A stretch of 64,000 nt of DNA from an uncultured archaeon (lineage in GTDB: Archaea > Halobacteriota > Methanosarcinia > Methanosarcinales > Methanoperedenaceae): positions 22,109-86,108 of the forward strand of contig CABMIB010000043.1 in assembly GCA_902386135.1 (NCBI GenBank), read 5' to 3'. A model generated the notes under the pieces. The model searched no databases. It was given only the letters and a program-made list of their open reading frames with translations, and had not been told where the DNA came from. Shown here piece after piece: positions 17,901-27,917 of the stretch; positions within the stretch are counted from its first letter, which is position 1; every line of letters begins with the position of its first letter. The position numbers and the translations under genes are program-made.

Positions 17901-18866
17901 ATGAAGTTACTCTGGGTTCTGTTCGCTCTGGCCGGGATTTCCTTATGGTATATCCCGAATACTCTGTCCCTTTTTAGCGGACAGCACAGCTACTATAATA
18001 TCAATGCGAACGGTTCCCAGGTCCCATGCCAGAAATGCCACGGAGATGTGCAAATAGAAGTCCATACCGGTTCTATACATAGCAATTTTACATGTGCGGA
18101 CTGCCACCGTGTCCAGAAAGGCGTACAGTACGCAAGCGGTGATGATGCCTACGAAAGAATACTGTATATTAACGTCACACCATTGAGCACGACGAACATC
18201 CAGTACAGGGTACTTGCGACCACCCTGGGGAATCTCCAGAGAGGAAACTTCCCCAACTCAATCCTGGGTGAGACCACTATTGATCAGTGGGCTGCTGCAG
18301 GGAACGACCAGGCACAATTCCGTGATGTAGATAACCAGTACGCTGGCAGTATGACACCTGGTGAGACCGGTGTACTGTATAATTATGTATATGCGAATGA
18401 GACTGCCACATATTTTAACGGTGCACCTATAGACACTAACCCGTCCACACAATACCAAGCGCTTGATCCGAGAAAAATTAGCGTGAATCCATACCCGTAC
18501 GGCATGGATAACCTCACAGGCGCAGGCTCCAGGGTAACTACACCGGGCACCTTAGCCCACGCTGCATCAACCATCCAGTGTGCTGACTGCCACTCGCAGT
18601 TCCTTAGCAGTACGCCTGATACTGTTCATGAAGCTTTTATCAGGTATGGTATGGAACAGAACAGCAGCGATAATTGTATCGCCTGCCATACTTCCATAGC
18701 CGTCTCAATAAACTGGTCGCGACCTGCTGCGATAAGCATAGATACGCTATCTGATGGATATAATATAACAATTAATGGAACCCGTACTGCATACTGGGCA
18801 AGGATAGAGACCTTTGGTAACCAGTCAGGTGAGGCAATTGCGGTATCCAACGTCACGGTGATCTAA
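17901..18866 (+). CDS. Secreted tetrahaem cytochrome, possible filament-forming subunit
   Basis: A 321-residue protein from the ATG at 17901; in-frame sequence upstream lies inside the previous gene. The signal segment (LLWVLFALAGISLWYIP) is followed by GQHSYYN and four haem motifs: CQKCHGD, CADCHR, CADCH and CIACHT. Between haems 2 and 3 is a long Tyr/Asn/Thr-rich beta region with several N-glycosylation sequons. It aligns with the 14596 product over nearly its full length but lacks the CNACH motif. There is no C-terminal anchor. Four haems and an exposed N-terminal His are features expected of extracellular cytochrome filament subunits (inference). Confidence 0.9.
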   Translation: MKLLWVLFALAGISLWYIPNTLSLFSGQHSYYNINANGSQVPCQKCHGDVQIEVHTGSIHSNFTCADCHRVQKGVQYASGDDAYERILYINVTPLSTTNIQYRVLATTLGNLQRGNFPNSILGETTIDQWAAAGNDQAQFRDVDNQYAGSMTPGETGVLYNYVYANETATYFNGAPIDTNPSTQYQALDPRKISVNPYPYGMDNLTGAGSRVTTPGTLAHAASTIQCADCHSQFLSSTPDTVHEAFIRYGMEQNSSDNCIACHTSIAVSINWSRPAAISIDTLSDGYNITINGTRTAYWARIETFGNQSGEAIAVSNVTVI

Positions 18867-18867
18867 A

Positions 18868-20337
18868 GTGATAAAATATAAAACTTCACATCTGTTCATC
18901 CTGGTGATGTTCACCCTGATGCTTTCGATCCAGCTAGCATCTGCCGAGGGCGAGTTCAAGTTTGATTTAGCAACAAAGGTAGCCGGAATTGATAATTACA
19001 CAAAGCACTGGTCCAATACATATCCCCCTGACCCGAAGGCTAACATTATAATCTACTCTTATGCCGGGAACCTGTCCTACAAACGCCTGTCTGCGGTTGG
19101 TTTTATGTATGTCGTCTACGATCCGCTGGATAACATTGTAGCCGTAGAAAAAATGAGTTCGTTCCAGCGCAGCTACCAGCCCAACGTTGTCTACTATACT
19201 CTGCATCCCCAGTCCGACTGGATAGATGGTACCTACAAAGTTAAAATAGTCGTATTCAATCAAATAGACAAGGATGCCTTTGAAAACAACATATCAACTG
19301 ACCCTTATGGTATCGTCTCTGATCCTGAAAAATATAAACAATTCTATGAGACAGGATCCAACGCCAAGGATATGGGCGTTCTGAGAGACATTGGCGACCC
19401 CGTTGCACGGGCGGTTCTCAACTTCCAGATAAGTAAATCAGCGGCGCTTTATCCCCCTGATCGCTTCCTCCTGCATGATGTACACTTCGCTGACAACATC
19501 ACAGACCGGATACTGGGTGAGAACCTTAGTATCGTAGTACAGGTAGATAATAATTACTTGGATGATGGAACGTTCAAGCTGGCTATGCTGGTAGATAACA
19601 GTCTTGTGTCTACACAGGATGTTACTGTCAAGGGACTGAATACTTCTAAGGTTATCTTTGGAGCGAAAGCTGGTAAAACCGGTACCTTCAAGCTGCACTT
19701 CGGGGCAGATATCTCTGAAGTGAAATATAAGGATGCTGAACTGACATTTTCTATTAAGAACGAGACCGAGACCACAAGGCTGGATATCCCGAAGATCGAG
19801 ATCACAGGGATGAACGTTAATAAAGAGTTCGCGGCTATTAGCAGCAATATAACAGTATCTGTAACTGCAATCAATAACGGGAAGATGGGGAATAAGACCA
19901 TCACTGTTTACTCCAACAGAGTGCCTATCGGCTCTGCTGAACTAAATCTCCAGTACCTTGAGGAAAAAACGATCGAGATACCTGTAGTTCTGAAAAATAT
20001 GGGAATAAACAGGATTACAGTGTCCGACTCACCTCAACTGTTTAGAAATGTGTTCGTGCAGGAATCCGAAGGCTCACCGATAGAGGAGAACCTTATTATG
20101 AAAAGGCTTAAAGAAAATCCACTGAAAGTGTCTGCTGTATTTGTATTTATGGTGTTCGGTGGAACACTTTACTACTTAAGAAGGCGGTTATTCGGGGAGG
20201 AAGCTCTCCCTGTTGAAGTCCCGGTCAAAGTAGCTGCTGATAAGCCAAAGAAAAAGATGCTGTCCGGTATAGGAGAATATTTTGCAAGTAAGATACGGAG
20301 CATAAGAAGAGTTAAAGATAAAAGGCAGAAGCCCTGA
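18868..20337 (+). CDS. Secreted, C-terminally membrane-anchored protein of the cytochrome operon
   Basis: A 489-residue protein starting at a GTG one base after the previous stop. It has a signal peptide (about 1-26, ending LASAEG), a long extracytoplasmic region with beta-sandwich character, and a CARDB/NEW3-like domain near 310-400 (ITVSVTAINNGKMGNKTITV). One membrane segment follows (about 413-430, VSAVFVFMVFGGTLYYL), then a basic cytoplasmic tail rich in Lys/Arg. There are no cysteines for haem. It could dock or assemble the cytochromes at the membrane (inference from position and topology). Confidence 0.75.
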   Translation: MIKYKTSHLFILVMFTLMLSIQLASAEGEFKFDLATKVAGIDNYTKHWSNTYPPDPKANIIIYSYAGNLSYKRLSAVGFMYVVYDPLDNIVAVEKMSSFQRSYQPNVVYYTLHPQSDWIDGTYKVKIVVFNQIDKDAFENNISTDPYGIVSDPEKYKQFYETGSNAKDMGVLRDIGDPVARAVLNFQISKSAALYPPDRFLLHDVHFADNITDRILGENLSIVVQVDNNYLDDGTFKLAMLVDNSLVSTQDVTVKGLNTSKVIFGAKAGKTGTFKLHFGADISEVKYKDAELTFSIKNETETTRLDIPKIEITGMNVNKEFAAISSNITVSVTAINNGKMGNKTITVYSNRVPIGSAELNLQYLEEKTIEIPVVLKNMGINRITVSDSPQLFRNVFVQESEGSPIEENLIMKRLKENPLKVSAVFVFMVFGGTLYYLRRRLFGEEALPVEVPVKVAADKPKKKMLSGIGEYFASKIRSIRRVKDKRQKP

Positions 20338-20343
20338 TCGAAA

Positions 20344-21027
20344 ATGAAAGACATAGATTTTACAATAGCAATACTTGTCTCAGGGGTTTTTACTTTGTTA
20401 TTGTTTGTTTTCTATCTTTACAAAAAAGAGAACAGCATAGTGATGGGTTTGCTTTCAGGCTGGTTTATGAAAACCAGATACAGACCTGCAGAGCTACAGA
20501 AGGATACCCGAAAAAAGGATTCTGTTCTTCTAGCGGTACTGGTAGTCCTTATATTAGCATTTGGTTTCAAGTTCATTACTTTTCAGGTTGTTGTCTCTGA
20601 CTCCATGAAGCCGGTGTTCGAACGGGGCGATATGGTGCTATCCCAGGCCATCTCTAAAGAACCACATGTTGGTGATATAGCCACGTTCAAAGCAAGAGAT
20701 GTTCAAAACCCTATAACCCACAGGATCATAGGTATCCAGAATAATATTATTACTACAAAAGGCGATAATAACCCACTTGCTGACGGATACGGGACCACAA
20801 AAGATGATATTATCGCAAGAGCTATAGTAATCAATGGTCAGCCTATTGTATTGAAGGGTGTAGGTTCTTATTTTATTCTTGATTTCACGCAGCAGGGTGC
20901 GGTCTCCAAGTACGGTGACAAGTTCACATTCCTGCAGCAGATGTTCCAGGTTATACGAACCTGGGGATATGTCATAACCATAATAGCCTTTAGTGCATTA
21001 TTAATGTCCATGGCAGGTAAGAGATGA
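20344..21027 (+). CDS. Archaeal-type signal peptidase I (S26B) within the cytochrome operon
   Basis: A 227-residue membrane protein with N-terminal segments (about 6-25, 60-80) and a C-terminal one (about 207-222). The catalytic Ser is in S-D-S-M-K-P (Ser87). The second catalytic residue is His126 (ITHRI) rather than Lys, as in archaeal and ER peptidases. The conserved acidic motif is KGDNNP (Asp141). It removes signal peptides from exported proteins. Its place between cytochrome genes, with a 4-nt ATGA overlap into the next cytochrome gene, suggests a dedicated peptidase for this export group (inference). Confidence 0.9.
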   Translation: MKDIDFTIAILVSGVFTLLLFVFYLYKKENSIVMGLLSGWFMKTRYRPAELQKDTRKKDSVLLAVLVVLILAFGFKFITFQVVVSDSMKPVFERGDMVLSQAISKEPHVGDIATFKARDVQNPITHRIIGIQNNIITTKGDNNPLADGYGTTKDDIIARAIVINGQPIVLKGVGSYFILDFTQQGAVSKYGDKFTFLQQMFQVIRTWGYVITIIAFSALLMSMAGKR

Positions 21028-21905
21028 ACAAGAAATATTATATAATAGTAATCCTGGCAATCCTGGTAACTACCCTGAGCCAGACCGTTTCTTTCATTGG
21101 CGGGGAACATAAGTTATATCAGACTGTACAGGACAAATGCGCTAAGTGTCATGGCGATATCAAAAATCAGTTGTCTGCCTCAGCAATACACTCCTCTTAT
21201 TCCTGTATTTTCTGCCACCGCAAATCCACGACCAACCACACCAATACCAAACCTGTCTGCCAGGATTGCCATGAGGTCTTATTGAACGATACGCTTGAGG
21301 CGCACGGGGACTTTGCAGTTCTCGGCTCCGAGGGCTGCATAGCCTGCCATACGACCTATAATGTCGTTATAAACTATTCAAGGCCTGCCTACATAGATTA
21401 TGACATTACAAACAGCAGTGGCGAATGGATAATCACTAATTTCACAACTATCGGGACGCTTAATCTTTCGTACAATACCCAAAGAGACGGCGGCAATCAT
21501 GATTTGAGCGAAAACACATCATGCAGGGACTGTCACAGGGATATCTTTGATGCAGTCTCAATCGGGGGTCATGCAATCGTCATCGGAAAAGACGGAAGAC
21601 AGGCGTCAACACATAATACAGGCAACTATACCACATTAAAAGCGTGGTGTCTTTCATGCCACAATGGCAGTGACCCGAAATTTCCGACCAAGCAGCACTC
21701 GGCACGCAAAACCACATGCGATGAGTGTCATGAGGCTTATGGGGGAAGCCATCCATATAACTTATATGCAAGTATCAAGACAGTACCTCATTTATACAGG
21801 AGTCTTGTCTGCATAGCATGTAAATCTACAGGCTGGCCTGCACCCAATGCTACGATGCATTTCAGAGTACATCAAGAGCCTTACTTTGATGTCACAACGT
21901 GGTAA
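21024..21905 (+). CDS. Secreted multihaem cytochrome, seven CXXCH plus one CXXCK
   Basis: A 293-residue protein overlapping the peptidase gene by 4 nt. The signal segment (IIVILAILVTTLSQTVS) is followed by GGEHKLY, CAKCHGD, CIFCHR, CQDCH, CIACHT, CRDCH, CLSCH, CDECH and finally CIACK. In the neighbouring 21987 gene, which aligns throughout, the eighth motif is an ordinary CISCH. The Lys codon (AAA) in place of His is clear in the sequence. A Lys-ligated haem is known from CXXCK in NrfA-type nitrite reductases; here it may equally be a lost site. The protein ends shortly after haem 8 without an anchor. Confidence 0.9.
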   Translation: MNKKYYIIVILAILVTTLSQTVSFIGGEHKLYQTVQDKCAKCHGDIKNQLSASAIHSSYSCIFCHRKSTTNHTNTKPVCQDCHEVLLNDTLEAHGDFAVLGSEGCIACHTTYNVVINYSRPAYIDYDITNSSGEWIITNFTTIGTLNLSYNTQRDGGNHDLSENTSCRDCHRDIFDAVSIGGHAIVIGKDGRQASTHNTGNYTTLKAWCLSCHNGSDPKFPTKQHSARKTTCDECHEAYGGSHPYNLYASIKTVPHLYRSLVCIACKSTGWPAPNATMHFRVHQEPYFDVTTW

Positions 21906-21986
21906 TTTTAATAATCATATGAAAATAAAAAACACGCCTCTACGGAGTGGCTATCACGCCGCTAATAATCACGGCTACAAAATAGG

Positions 21987-24900
21987 ATGAATAAAAAAAT
22001 ATACATAATAGTAATTCTGGCAATAATCGTAACAACACTGAGCCAGACAGTCTCATTCATCAGTGGTGAGCATCAGTTCTACCAGAGTGTACAGGACAAA
22101 TGCACAAAGTGCCATGGGGATATAAAAGCTCAGCTATCAATGTCAACCAATCATTCCTCTTCTTCCTGTGATTTCTGTCACGTTAAATCCGCAACCAATC
22201 ATACCAATACAAACCCTGCGTGCCAGGACTGCCATAATACGACACAGAAATTGAACGACTCACTCGAAGCGCATACGGATTTTTCATCTATGGGCTCAAA
22301 AGGGTGCATAGCCTGTCATACGACCTACAATGCGCTGGTGAACTACTCCAGGGCTGAATATATTGATTACACCATTACGAATAATAACGGTAACTGGATT
22401 ATCTCCAGTATCACGACCATCGGAACATTGAACCTCTCTTATAATGCCCAGAGGACAGGAGGGGACCACGACATACAGAACGTATCCTGTAGAGACTGCC
22501 ATGAAGATATCTTCGAAGCAGTTTCACTCGGTGGTCATGCAGTTGTTCTTGCCAAAAATAGTACAAACATTACAAACGGGACTCAAGTGCCCTATCATGA
22601 TAACTCCAATACTACCCTTGAAGCGTGGTGCAGGACCTGCCATAGCCGGAATGATGCTAATTTTTCAACCCAGCAGCATTCGGTCAGGAAAACCACCTGT
22701 GAGGAGTGCCACCAGGCGTATAACTCAACACCCCATCCCGGTAATTTCTTTGCAAACATCAATATGGTTCCTCATTTATACCGCAGCCTTGTCTGCATAT
22801 CATGTCATTCCATAGGCTGGCCTGCACCCAATGGAGGGATACACTTCAAAGTACACCAGGAACCTTATTTCGACGTTACGTATGAGATAATAGCGCCTCT
22901 TTTAATCATAAATTCAACACCTGCTAACGACCCCACTACAACTGTTGGCACCGCACAAGCATTTTCAATAACCCTGAACAGGCCTGCTGATATTTACTGG
23001 TATAATAACGGCTCCGAGATTTTTAGAGCATTGGGTGTAATATCATCAAGTTACTCAAGTTCCAATGCAGGTATTGGGGCTTATAACATAACTGCTACTG
23101 CCGATGATGGCTCTGCCACGGCCTCAAGGACATGGAACTGGACTGTTACAAACCAGACCGGTAATGGAACTGGTGGGGGCGGCGGGGGTGGAAGTATCCC
23201 TGTCGGAAAAATCATTACCGGAAGCGCCACAGGCCCAAGCGGCTCTAACAATATCAGTGGTTACGTGTTCGATAATAATGTTTTAGCACTGCCAGGTGTC
23301 CTGGTGCAGAACGGCAGCTATCAGAATACCACGAATATATCCGGCTACTATTCGATGACCGGCCTTCCGAACGGTACTTATACCTTCAGTTATTCAAAAG
23401 CAGGGTTTGATACCGGCTACTCTGTATTTACGTTAAACGGCGCATCAGTCGAAAATGTGAACGTGATAATCTACGATACCACTCCACCGGCATCGGTATC
23501 TAACATCAACACAGCAGGAGGCAACTTTTATATAAATAATACATGGACTAACCCCGCAGATGCGGATTTCAATTACACGTGGTTCAGATATGATAATGGC
23601 ACGACGCTGCAGAGCGTTAATAGCTCAACAGACTATCTCAACCTCACATGGTCGCCGCATTATACCCAGAATATCAGCGCCCAGACTGTGGATACGTACA
23701 ATAATATTAACCCGACTCAGGTCTGGTTCAATTCCACAGTACCTAACAACGCCCCGGTACAACTGCAAATTGGAAATAAAACCGTAGATGAGGGACAGCC
23801 GCTAAACTTCACGGTATCGGCAACAGATGCAGATAATGATACCATAACATATGGTACTAGTGCCACAAAAGGAGACTTCAACTCCACAACAGGTAACTTC
23901 TCATGGATTCCAACCTATGGGGATGCAGGAGTTTATTACTGGTACTTTAACTCAAGCGATAATTACGGCGGTATATCAACCGAAAATATAGCAGTGACCG
24001 TGAATAACGTGCCCCTGTCCATCACAAATTCATCGCCTGTCAGCGATCCCGCTACAATAGTTGGTTCATCCCAAACATTTTCAATAACTCTCAATAGAAC
24101 CGCTGATATTATCTGGTACAATAATGGCTCTGAGGCTTTCAGAGTACTAAATGTAACATCAGCAACCTATATCAATTCCACAGCGGGTGTTGGTACTTAC
24201 AACATAACAGCCTTTGCCAATGACAGCCATGACTCAGTCTCAAGAAGCTGGAACTGGAGTGTTACTCCCAATATAAACGGCACCAATGTAAGCGGCGGCG
24301 GAGACGGTGGCGGAGGTAGCGGAGGCAGTAACAATAGTGTAAGCGGCTATGTATTCGATAACTTTGGTTTGTCTCTGGGAGGCGTACTTGTGCAGAACGG
24401 AAGCTACCAGAATACCACGGATGCATCAGGTTATTATTCAATAGCCAACCTTTCGAGCGGCACTTATAATTTCAGCTATTCCAGGGCAGGGTTCAATACT
24501 GCCTATTTTGAATTTACGCTCAACGGCGCAGTTGTCATGAATGCGAACAGGACGCTCTATGATATTATGCCAGCCGCCCCGGTATCCAATCCCTCCATGA
24601 CCACAGGCAACTTCTATGTAAATAATACATGGATTAACCCGATAGACGTCGATTTCAATTATACATGGTTCAGATACAGCAATGATACCACCTTACAAAA
24701 TGTCAGTAAGCCTGTTAACTACCTCAATCTCACCTGGCAGCCTCATTACACCCAGAATATCAGCGCACAGACTGTAGATACTTCCGGTAACGTTAATCAG
24801 ACGAAGATATGGTTCAATACCACTATACCCAATAATGTACCGTTCCAGTATGCAATTGGAAATAAGGTAGTTAACGAAAATGAGAACCTGCAATTCAATG

Positions 24901-27900
24901 TTACAGCTACGGATGCTGATAACGATACAATAACCTATGGAACGAATGCTTCAAAGGGAACCTTTAATACAACTACAGGTAACTTCTCTTGGACTCCAGG
25001 TTATGGAGACGCTGGATTTTACTTCTGGAACTTCAATTCAAGCGACGGCTACGGTGGCACTGCAAATGAAAATGTAGCAGTGACCGTGATTAGTGTGCCT
25101 CTGTCGATCACAAGTTCTTCACCTGTTAGCGATCCCATTACAATAATCGGTACGACCCAAGCATTTGGAATAACTCTCAATAGAACGGCTAATGTTACAT
25201 GGTATATCAACAGTTCTGTAGTCCAGAGTAATTTAAGTGTAGTATCCGCGAACTACACCAACTCTACTGCGGGCATTGGAGGGTATAACGTCACTGCAAT
25301 TGCGAATGACAGCTATAATTCAGCCTCAAGAACCTGGAACTGGACTGTTAGCCCGCAGCCTACCCATAATATAAGCGGCTATGTGTTCGATAACTATGGT
25401 TCGGGGCTTGGAAGTGTTCTGGTGAAGAACGAAAGCGGCCAGAACACAACTCTGACGTCCGGTTATTATTTGATTACCGGTCTACTCAATGGCACGTACA
25501 ATTTCAGTTATTCCAGACCCGGGTTTAATACAGGCTATTTAGAAGTTACAATTAACGGTGCAGATAACACAAGCGCAAATACAACGATATACGACACCAC
25601 ACCGCCGGCTTCGGTGTCTAATACGACTTCAGCAACAGGCAACTTCTATATAAACAACACATGGGTTAACCCGACAGATGCGGACTTCAATTATACCTGG
25701 TTCAGATACAGCAATGGTACTAATTTGCAGAACGTCAGTTCCCCGGTTAGCTATCTCAACCTCACATGGTCGCCGCATTATACCCAGAATATCAGCGCAC
25801 AGACTGTAGATACATATGGTAATATCAACCAGACCGAAGTATGGTTCAATGCTACAATACCCAACAATCCTCCGGTCCAATCATTAATTGGGAATAGAAC
25901 TATAACTGCTGGTAGCCTGCTACAGTTCAACGTTACAGCCACAGATGCTGATTCGGACCAGATAACGTACGGCACAAATGCCACAAACGGGACCCTAAAT
26001 TCAACAACTGGGGCATATTCATGGCAGACCAATAATAGCGATGCTGGAACTTACATCTGGTACTTCAACTCCAGTGATAACTACGGCGGAGTAGCAAGCG
26101 AAACAATAACAGTGACCGTGACGTTGGCTCCATCATCTAAATACATCCCGCCAATACCAATCAACCTCACAAGCACGCAGGGGAACTTCTGGATAAATAA
26201 TAGCTGGCAGGCAGGAGCAGGTAATGCGACAGATAGCTATAACGTCAGTGTGAACGGTAGCTGGATGAACGGAACAACGAACACCTACCATAACAACACG
26301 GTTGGACCGCATGGGTGGAGCAACATAACGGTCTGGGCTTACAACAATTCAGACGGCGGCAGTCTGAGTTCCGCCCCCGTATCGCAGAGTACACAGGTTG
26401 CCAATAACGCACCTCTCCAGATTACGATAGGGAATAAATCCGTGGACGAAGGACAGTGGTTGAACTTTACAGTTAATGCAACCGATGTTGATAACGATAC
26501 TATAACTTATGGTACCAATGCCACGAAAGGAAGCTTCAACACCACGACCGGCAATTTCTCATGGATGCCAAGCTATGGAGATGCCGGAATTTACACTTGG
26601 TATTTCAACTCAAGCGATGGCTTCGGTGGTGTAGCGAGTGAAACTATAATATTAACTGTGGGCAGCGTGCCTCTATCAATTACATCTTCATCGCCTGCGG
26701 GCGACCCCACTACAACAGTTGGCACAGCCCAAACGTTTGGAATAACCCTTAATAGAACTGCAAATGTAACCTGGTATATTAATGGCTCAGCGGTCCAGAC
26801 GAACTCAAGTGTGATATCGGCAAATTATACAAATTCTACGGCGGGTGCCGGGATATATAATGTAACTGTAGCTGCTACTGATGGTTATGATTCGGTCTCA
26901 AAGCAGTGGAACTGGACAGTTAGCCCGCAGCCTGTGTATGCTCCAGGTATAACCTCATGGAACAATAATAAGACCAATAACAATAGCTTAACTTTTGCAA
27001 TAAACGCTAGTGAAGTCGTTAATTTCAATGCTACAGCCAATCAGACGATAACGATATGGAACTGGTACCAGGACGGCGTGAACCAGAACAACAACTATGA
27101 TAATTTCACAGCGTCCTGGAATACAGCGGGAACAAAGACGATACAGGTAAACGCCACTAACAGTAATGGTACATCAAATACCATCACATGGACTGTAACA
27201 GTCCAGGCGCAGCCAGTAACATATATTCCCCCATCTCCCGCGAACATAACCTCAATAACAGGCAACTTCTGGGTAAATACAACATGGCAACCAGGGGCGG
27301 GTAATACAACGGATAGCTATAATGTCAGTGTGAATGGTGCATGGGCTAATGGGACAACCAACACGTCTGTTAATTCTTCTTTGTCAGCCCATGCATGGCA
27401 GAATGTAACGGTTTATGCATACAACGCTTCTGGAAGCGGCTCATTAAGCGCATCTCCAGCCACAAAGAACACTCAAATCCCGAACAATCCGCCAGTCCAA
27501 TATCCTATTGGAAATAAGACAGTTTATGAAGGTCAGTGGTTGAACTTCACAGTTAATGCCACAGATGCTGATAACGATACTATAACCTATGGCACCAATG
27601 CCACAAAAGGAAGCTTCAATGCTACGACTGGTAATTTCTCCTGGCTGACAACTTATTCAGACGCGGGAACGTATGTCTGGTACTTCAACTCAAGCGACGG
27701 CTATGGTGGCGTAGCAAGTGAAACGATAACCGTAACAGTAAACAATACACTGCTATCGATTGCTTCATTCTCACCGCCATCAGATCCAACAACTACACAG
27801 GGCACGGCGCAGACTTTCAATGTAACCCTGAACAGAAATGCTAATGTAACATGGTATATGAATGGCGCTCAGGTTCAGACCGATATAGGTACCACTTCAG

Positions 27901-27917
27901 CGAGCTATACTAACTAA
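21987..27917 (+). CDS. Octahaem-Ig-repeat surface protein, 5' part (frame closed by in-frame TAA)
   Basis: A 1,976-residue product. The signal segment is followed by GEHQFY and eight haem motifs in the first 275 residues (CTKCHGD, CDFCH, CQDCH, CIACHT, CRDCH, CRTCH, CEECH, CISCH). A beta-repeat stalk follows: an Ig-like module (SITLNR...WNWTV), Gly-rich linkers, carboxypeptidase-regulatory-like modules (ISGYVFDN), and cadherin-like modules (ATDADNDTITYG...YWYFNSSD). The repeats are dense in N-x-S/T sequons. Reading ends at a TAA (27915-27917) in the middle of an Ig-like repeat, and the same frame resumes immediately. The complete protein would be 2,941 residues. Likely role: a haem head displayed on a long glycosylated stalk. 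Confidence 0.9.
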   Translation: MNKKIYIIVILAIIVTTLSQTVSFISGEHQFYQSVQDKCTKCHGDIKAQLSMSTNHSSSSCDFCHVKSATNHTNTNPACQDCHNTTQKLNDSLEAHTDFSSMGSKGCIACHTTYNALVNYSRAEYIDYTITNNNGNWIISSITTIGTLNLSYNAQRTGGDHDIQNVSCRDCHEDIFEAVSLGGHAVVLAKNSTNITNGTQVPYHDNSNTTLEAWCRTCHSRNDANFSTQQHSVRKTTCEECHQAYNSTPHPGNFFANINMVPHLYRSLVCISCHSIGWPAPNGGIHFKVHQEPYFDVTYEIIAPLLIINSTPANDPTTTVGTAQAFSITLNRPADIYWYNNGSEIFRALGVISSSYSSSNAGIGAYNITATADDGSATASRTWNWTVTNQTGNGTGGGGGGGSIPVGKIITGSATGPSGSNNISGYVFDNNVLALPGVLVQNGSYQNTTNISGYYSMTGLPNGTYTFSYSKAGFDTGYSVFTLNGASVENVNVIIYDTTPPASVSNINTAGGNFYINNTWTNPADADFNYTWFRYDNGTTLQSVNSSTDYLNLTWSPHYTQNISAQTVDTYNNINPTQVWFNSTVPNNAPVQLQIGNKTVDEGQPLNFTVSATDADNDTITYGTSATKGDFNSTTGNFSWIPTYGDAGVYYWYFNSSDNYGGISTENIAVTVNNVPLSITNSSPVSDPATIVGSSQTFSITLNRTADIIWYNNGSEAFRVLNVTSATYINSTAGVGTYNITAFANDSHDSVSRSWNWSVTPNINGTNVSGGGDGGGGSGGSNNSVSGYVFDNFGLSLGGVLVQNGSYQNTTDASGYYSIANLSSGTYNFSYSRAGFNTAYFEFTLNGAVVMNANRTLYDIMPAAPVSNPSMTTGNFYVNNTWINPIDVDFNYTWFRYSNDTTLQNVSKPVNYLNLTWQPHYTQNISAQTVDTSGNVNQTKIWFNTTIPNNVPFQYAIGNKVVNENENLQFNVTATDADNDTITYGTNASKGTFNTTTGNFSWTPGYGDAGFYFWNFNSSDGYGGTANENVAVTVISVPLSITSSSPVSDPITIIGTTQAFGITLNRTANVTWYINSSVVQSNLSVVSANYTNSTAGIGGYNVTAIANDSYNSASRTWNWTVSPQPTHNISGYVFDNYGSGLGSVLVKNESGQNTTLTSGYYLITGLLNGTYNFSYSRPGFNTGYLEVTINGADNTSANTTIYDTTPPASVSNTTSATGNFYINNTWVNPTDADFNYTWFRYSNGTNLQNVSSPVSYLNLTWSPHYTQNISAQTVDTYGNINQTEVWFNATIPNNPPVQSLIGNRTITAGSLLQFNVTATDADSDQITYGTNATNGTLNSTTGAYSWQTNNSDAGTYIWYFNSSDNYGGVASETITVTVTLAPSSKYIPPIPINLTSTQGNFWINNSWQAGAGNATDSYNVSVNGSWMNGTTNTYHNNTVGPHGWSNITVWAYNNSDGGSLSSAPVSQSTQVANNAPLQITIGNKSVDEGQWLNFTVNATDVDNDTITYGTNATKGSFNTTTGNFSWMPSYGDAGIYTWYFNSSDGFGGVASETIILTVGSVPLSITSSSPAGDPTTTVGTAQTFGITLNRTANVTWYINGSAVQTNSSVISANYTNSTAGAGIYNVTVAATDGYDSVSKQWNWTVSPQPVYAPGITSWNNNKTNNNSLTFAINASEVVNFNATANQTITIWNWYQDGVNQNNNYDNFTASWNTAGTKTIQVNATNSNGTSNTITWTVTVQAQPVTYIPPSPANITSITGNFWVNTTWQPGAGNTTDSYNVSVNGAWANGTTNTSVNSSLSAHAWQNVTVYAYNASGSGSLSASPATKNTQIPNNPPVQYPIGNKTVYEGQWLNFTVNATDADNDTITYGTNATKGSFNATTGNFSWLTTYSDAGTYVWYFNSSDGYGGVASETITVTVNNTLLSIASFSPPSDPTTTQGTAQTFNVTLNRNANVTWYMNGAQVQTDIGTTSASYTN

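Noticed and set aside
27915..27917. Recoding of the stop as pyrrolysine
   Set aside because: Pyrrolysine uses TAG, but the codon here is TAA, and the replaced residue in sister repeats is Ser.
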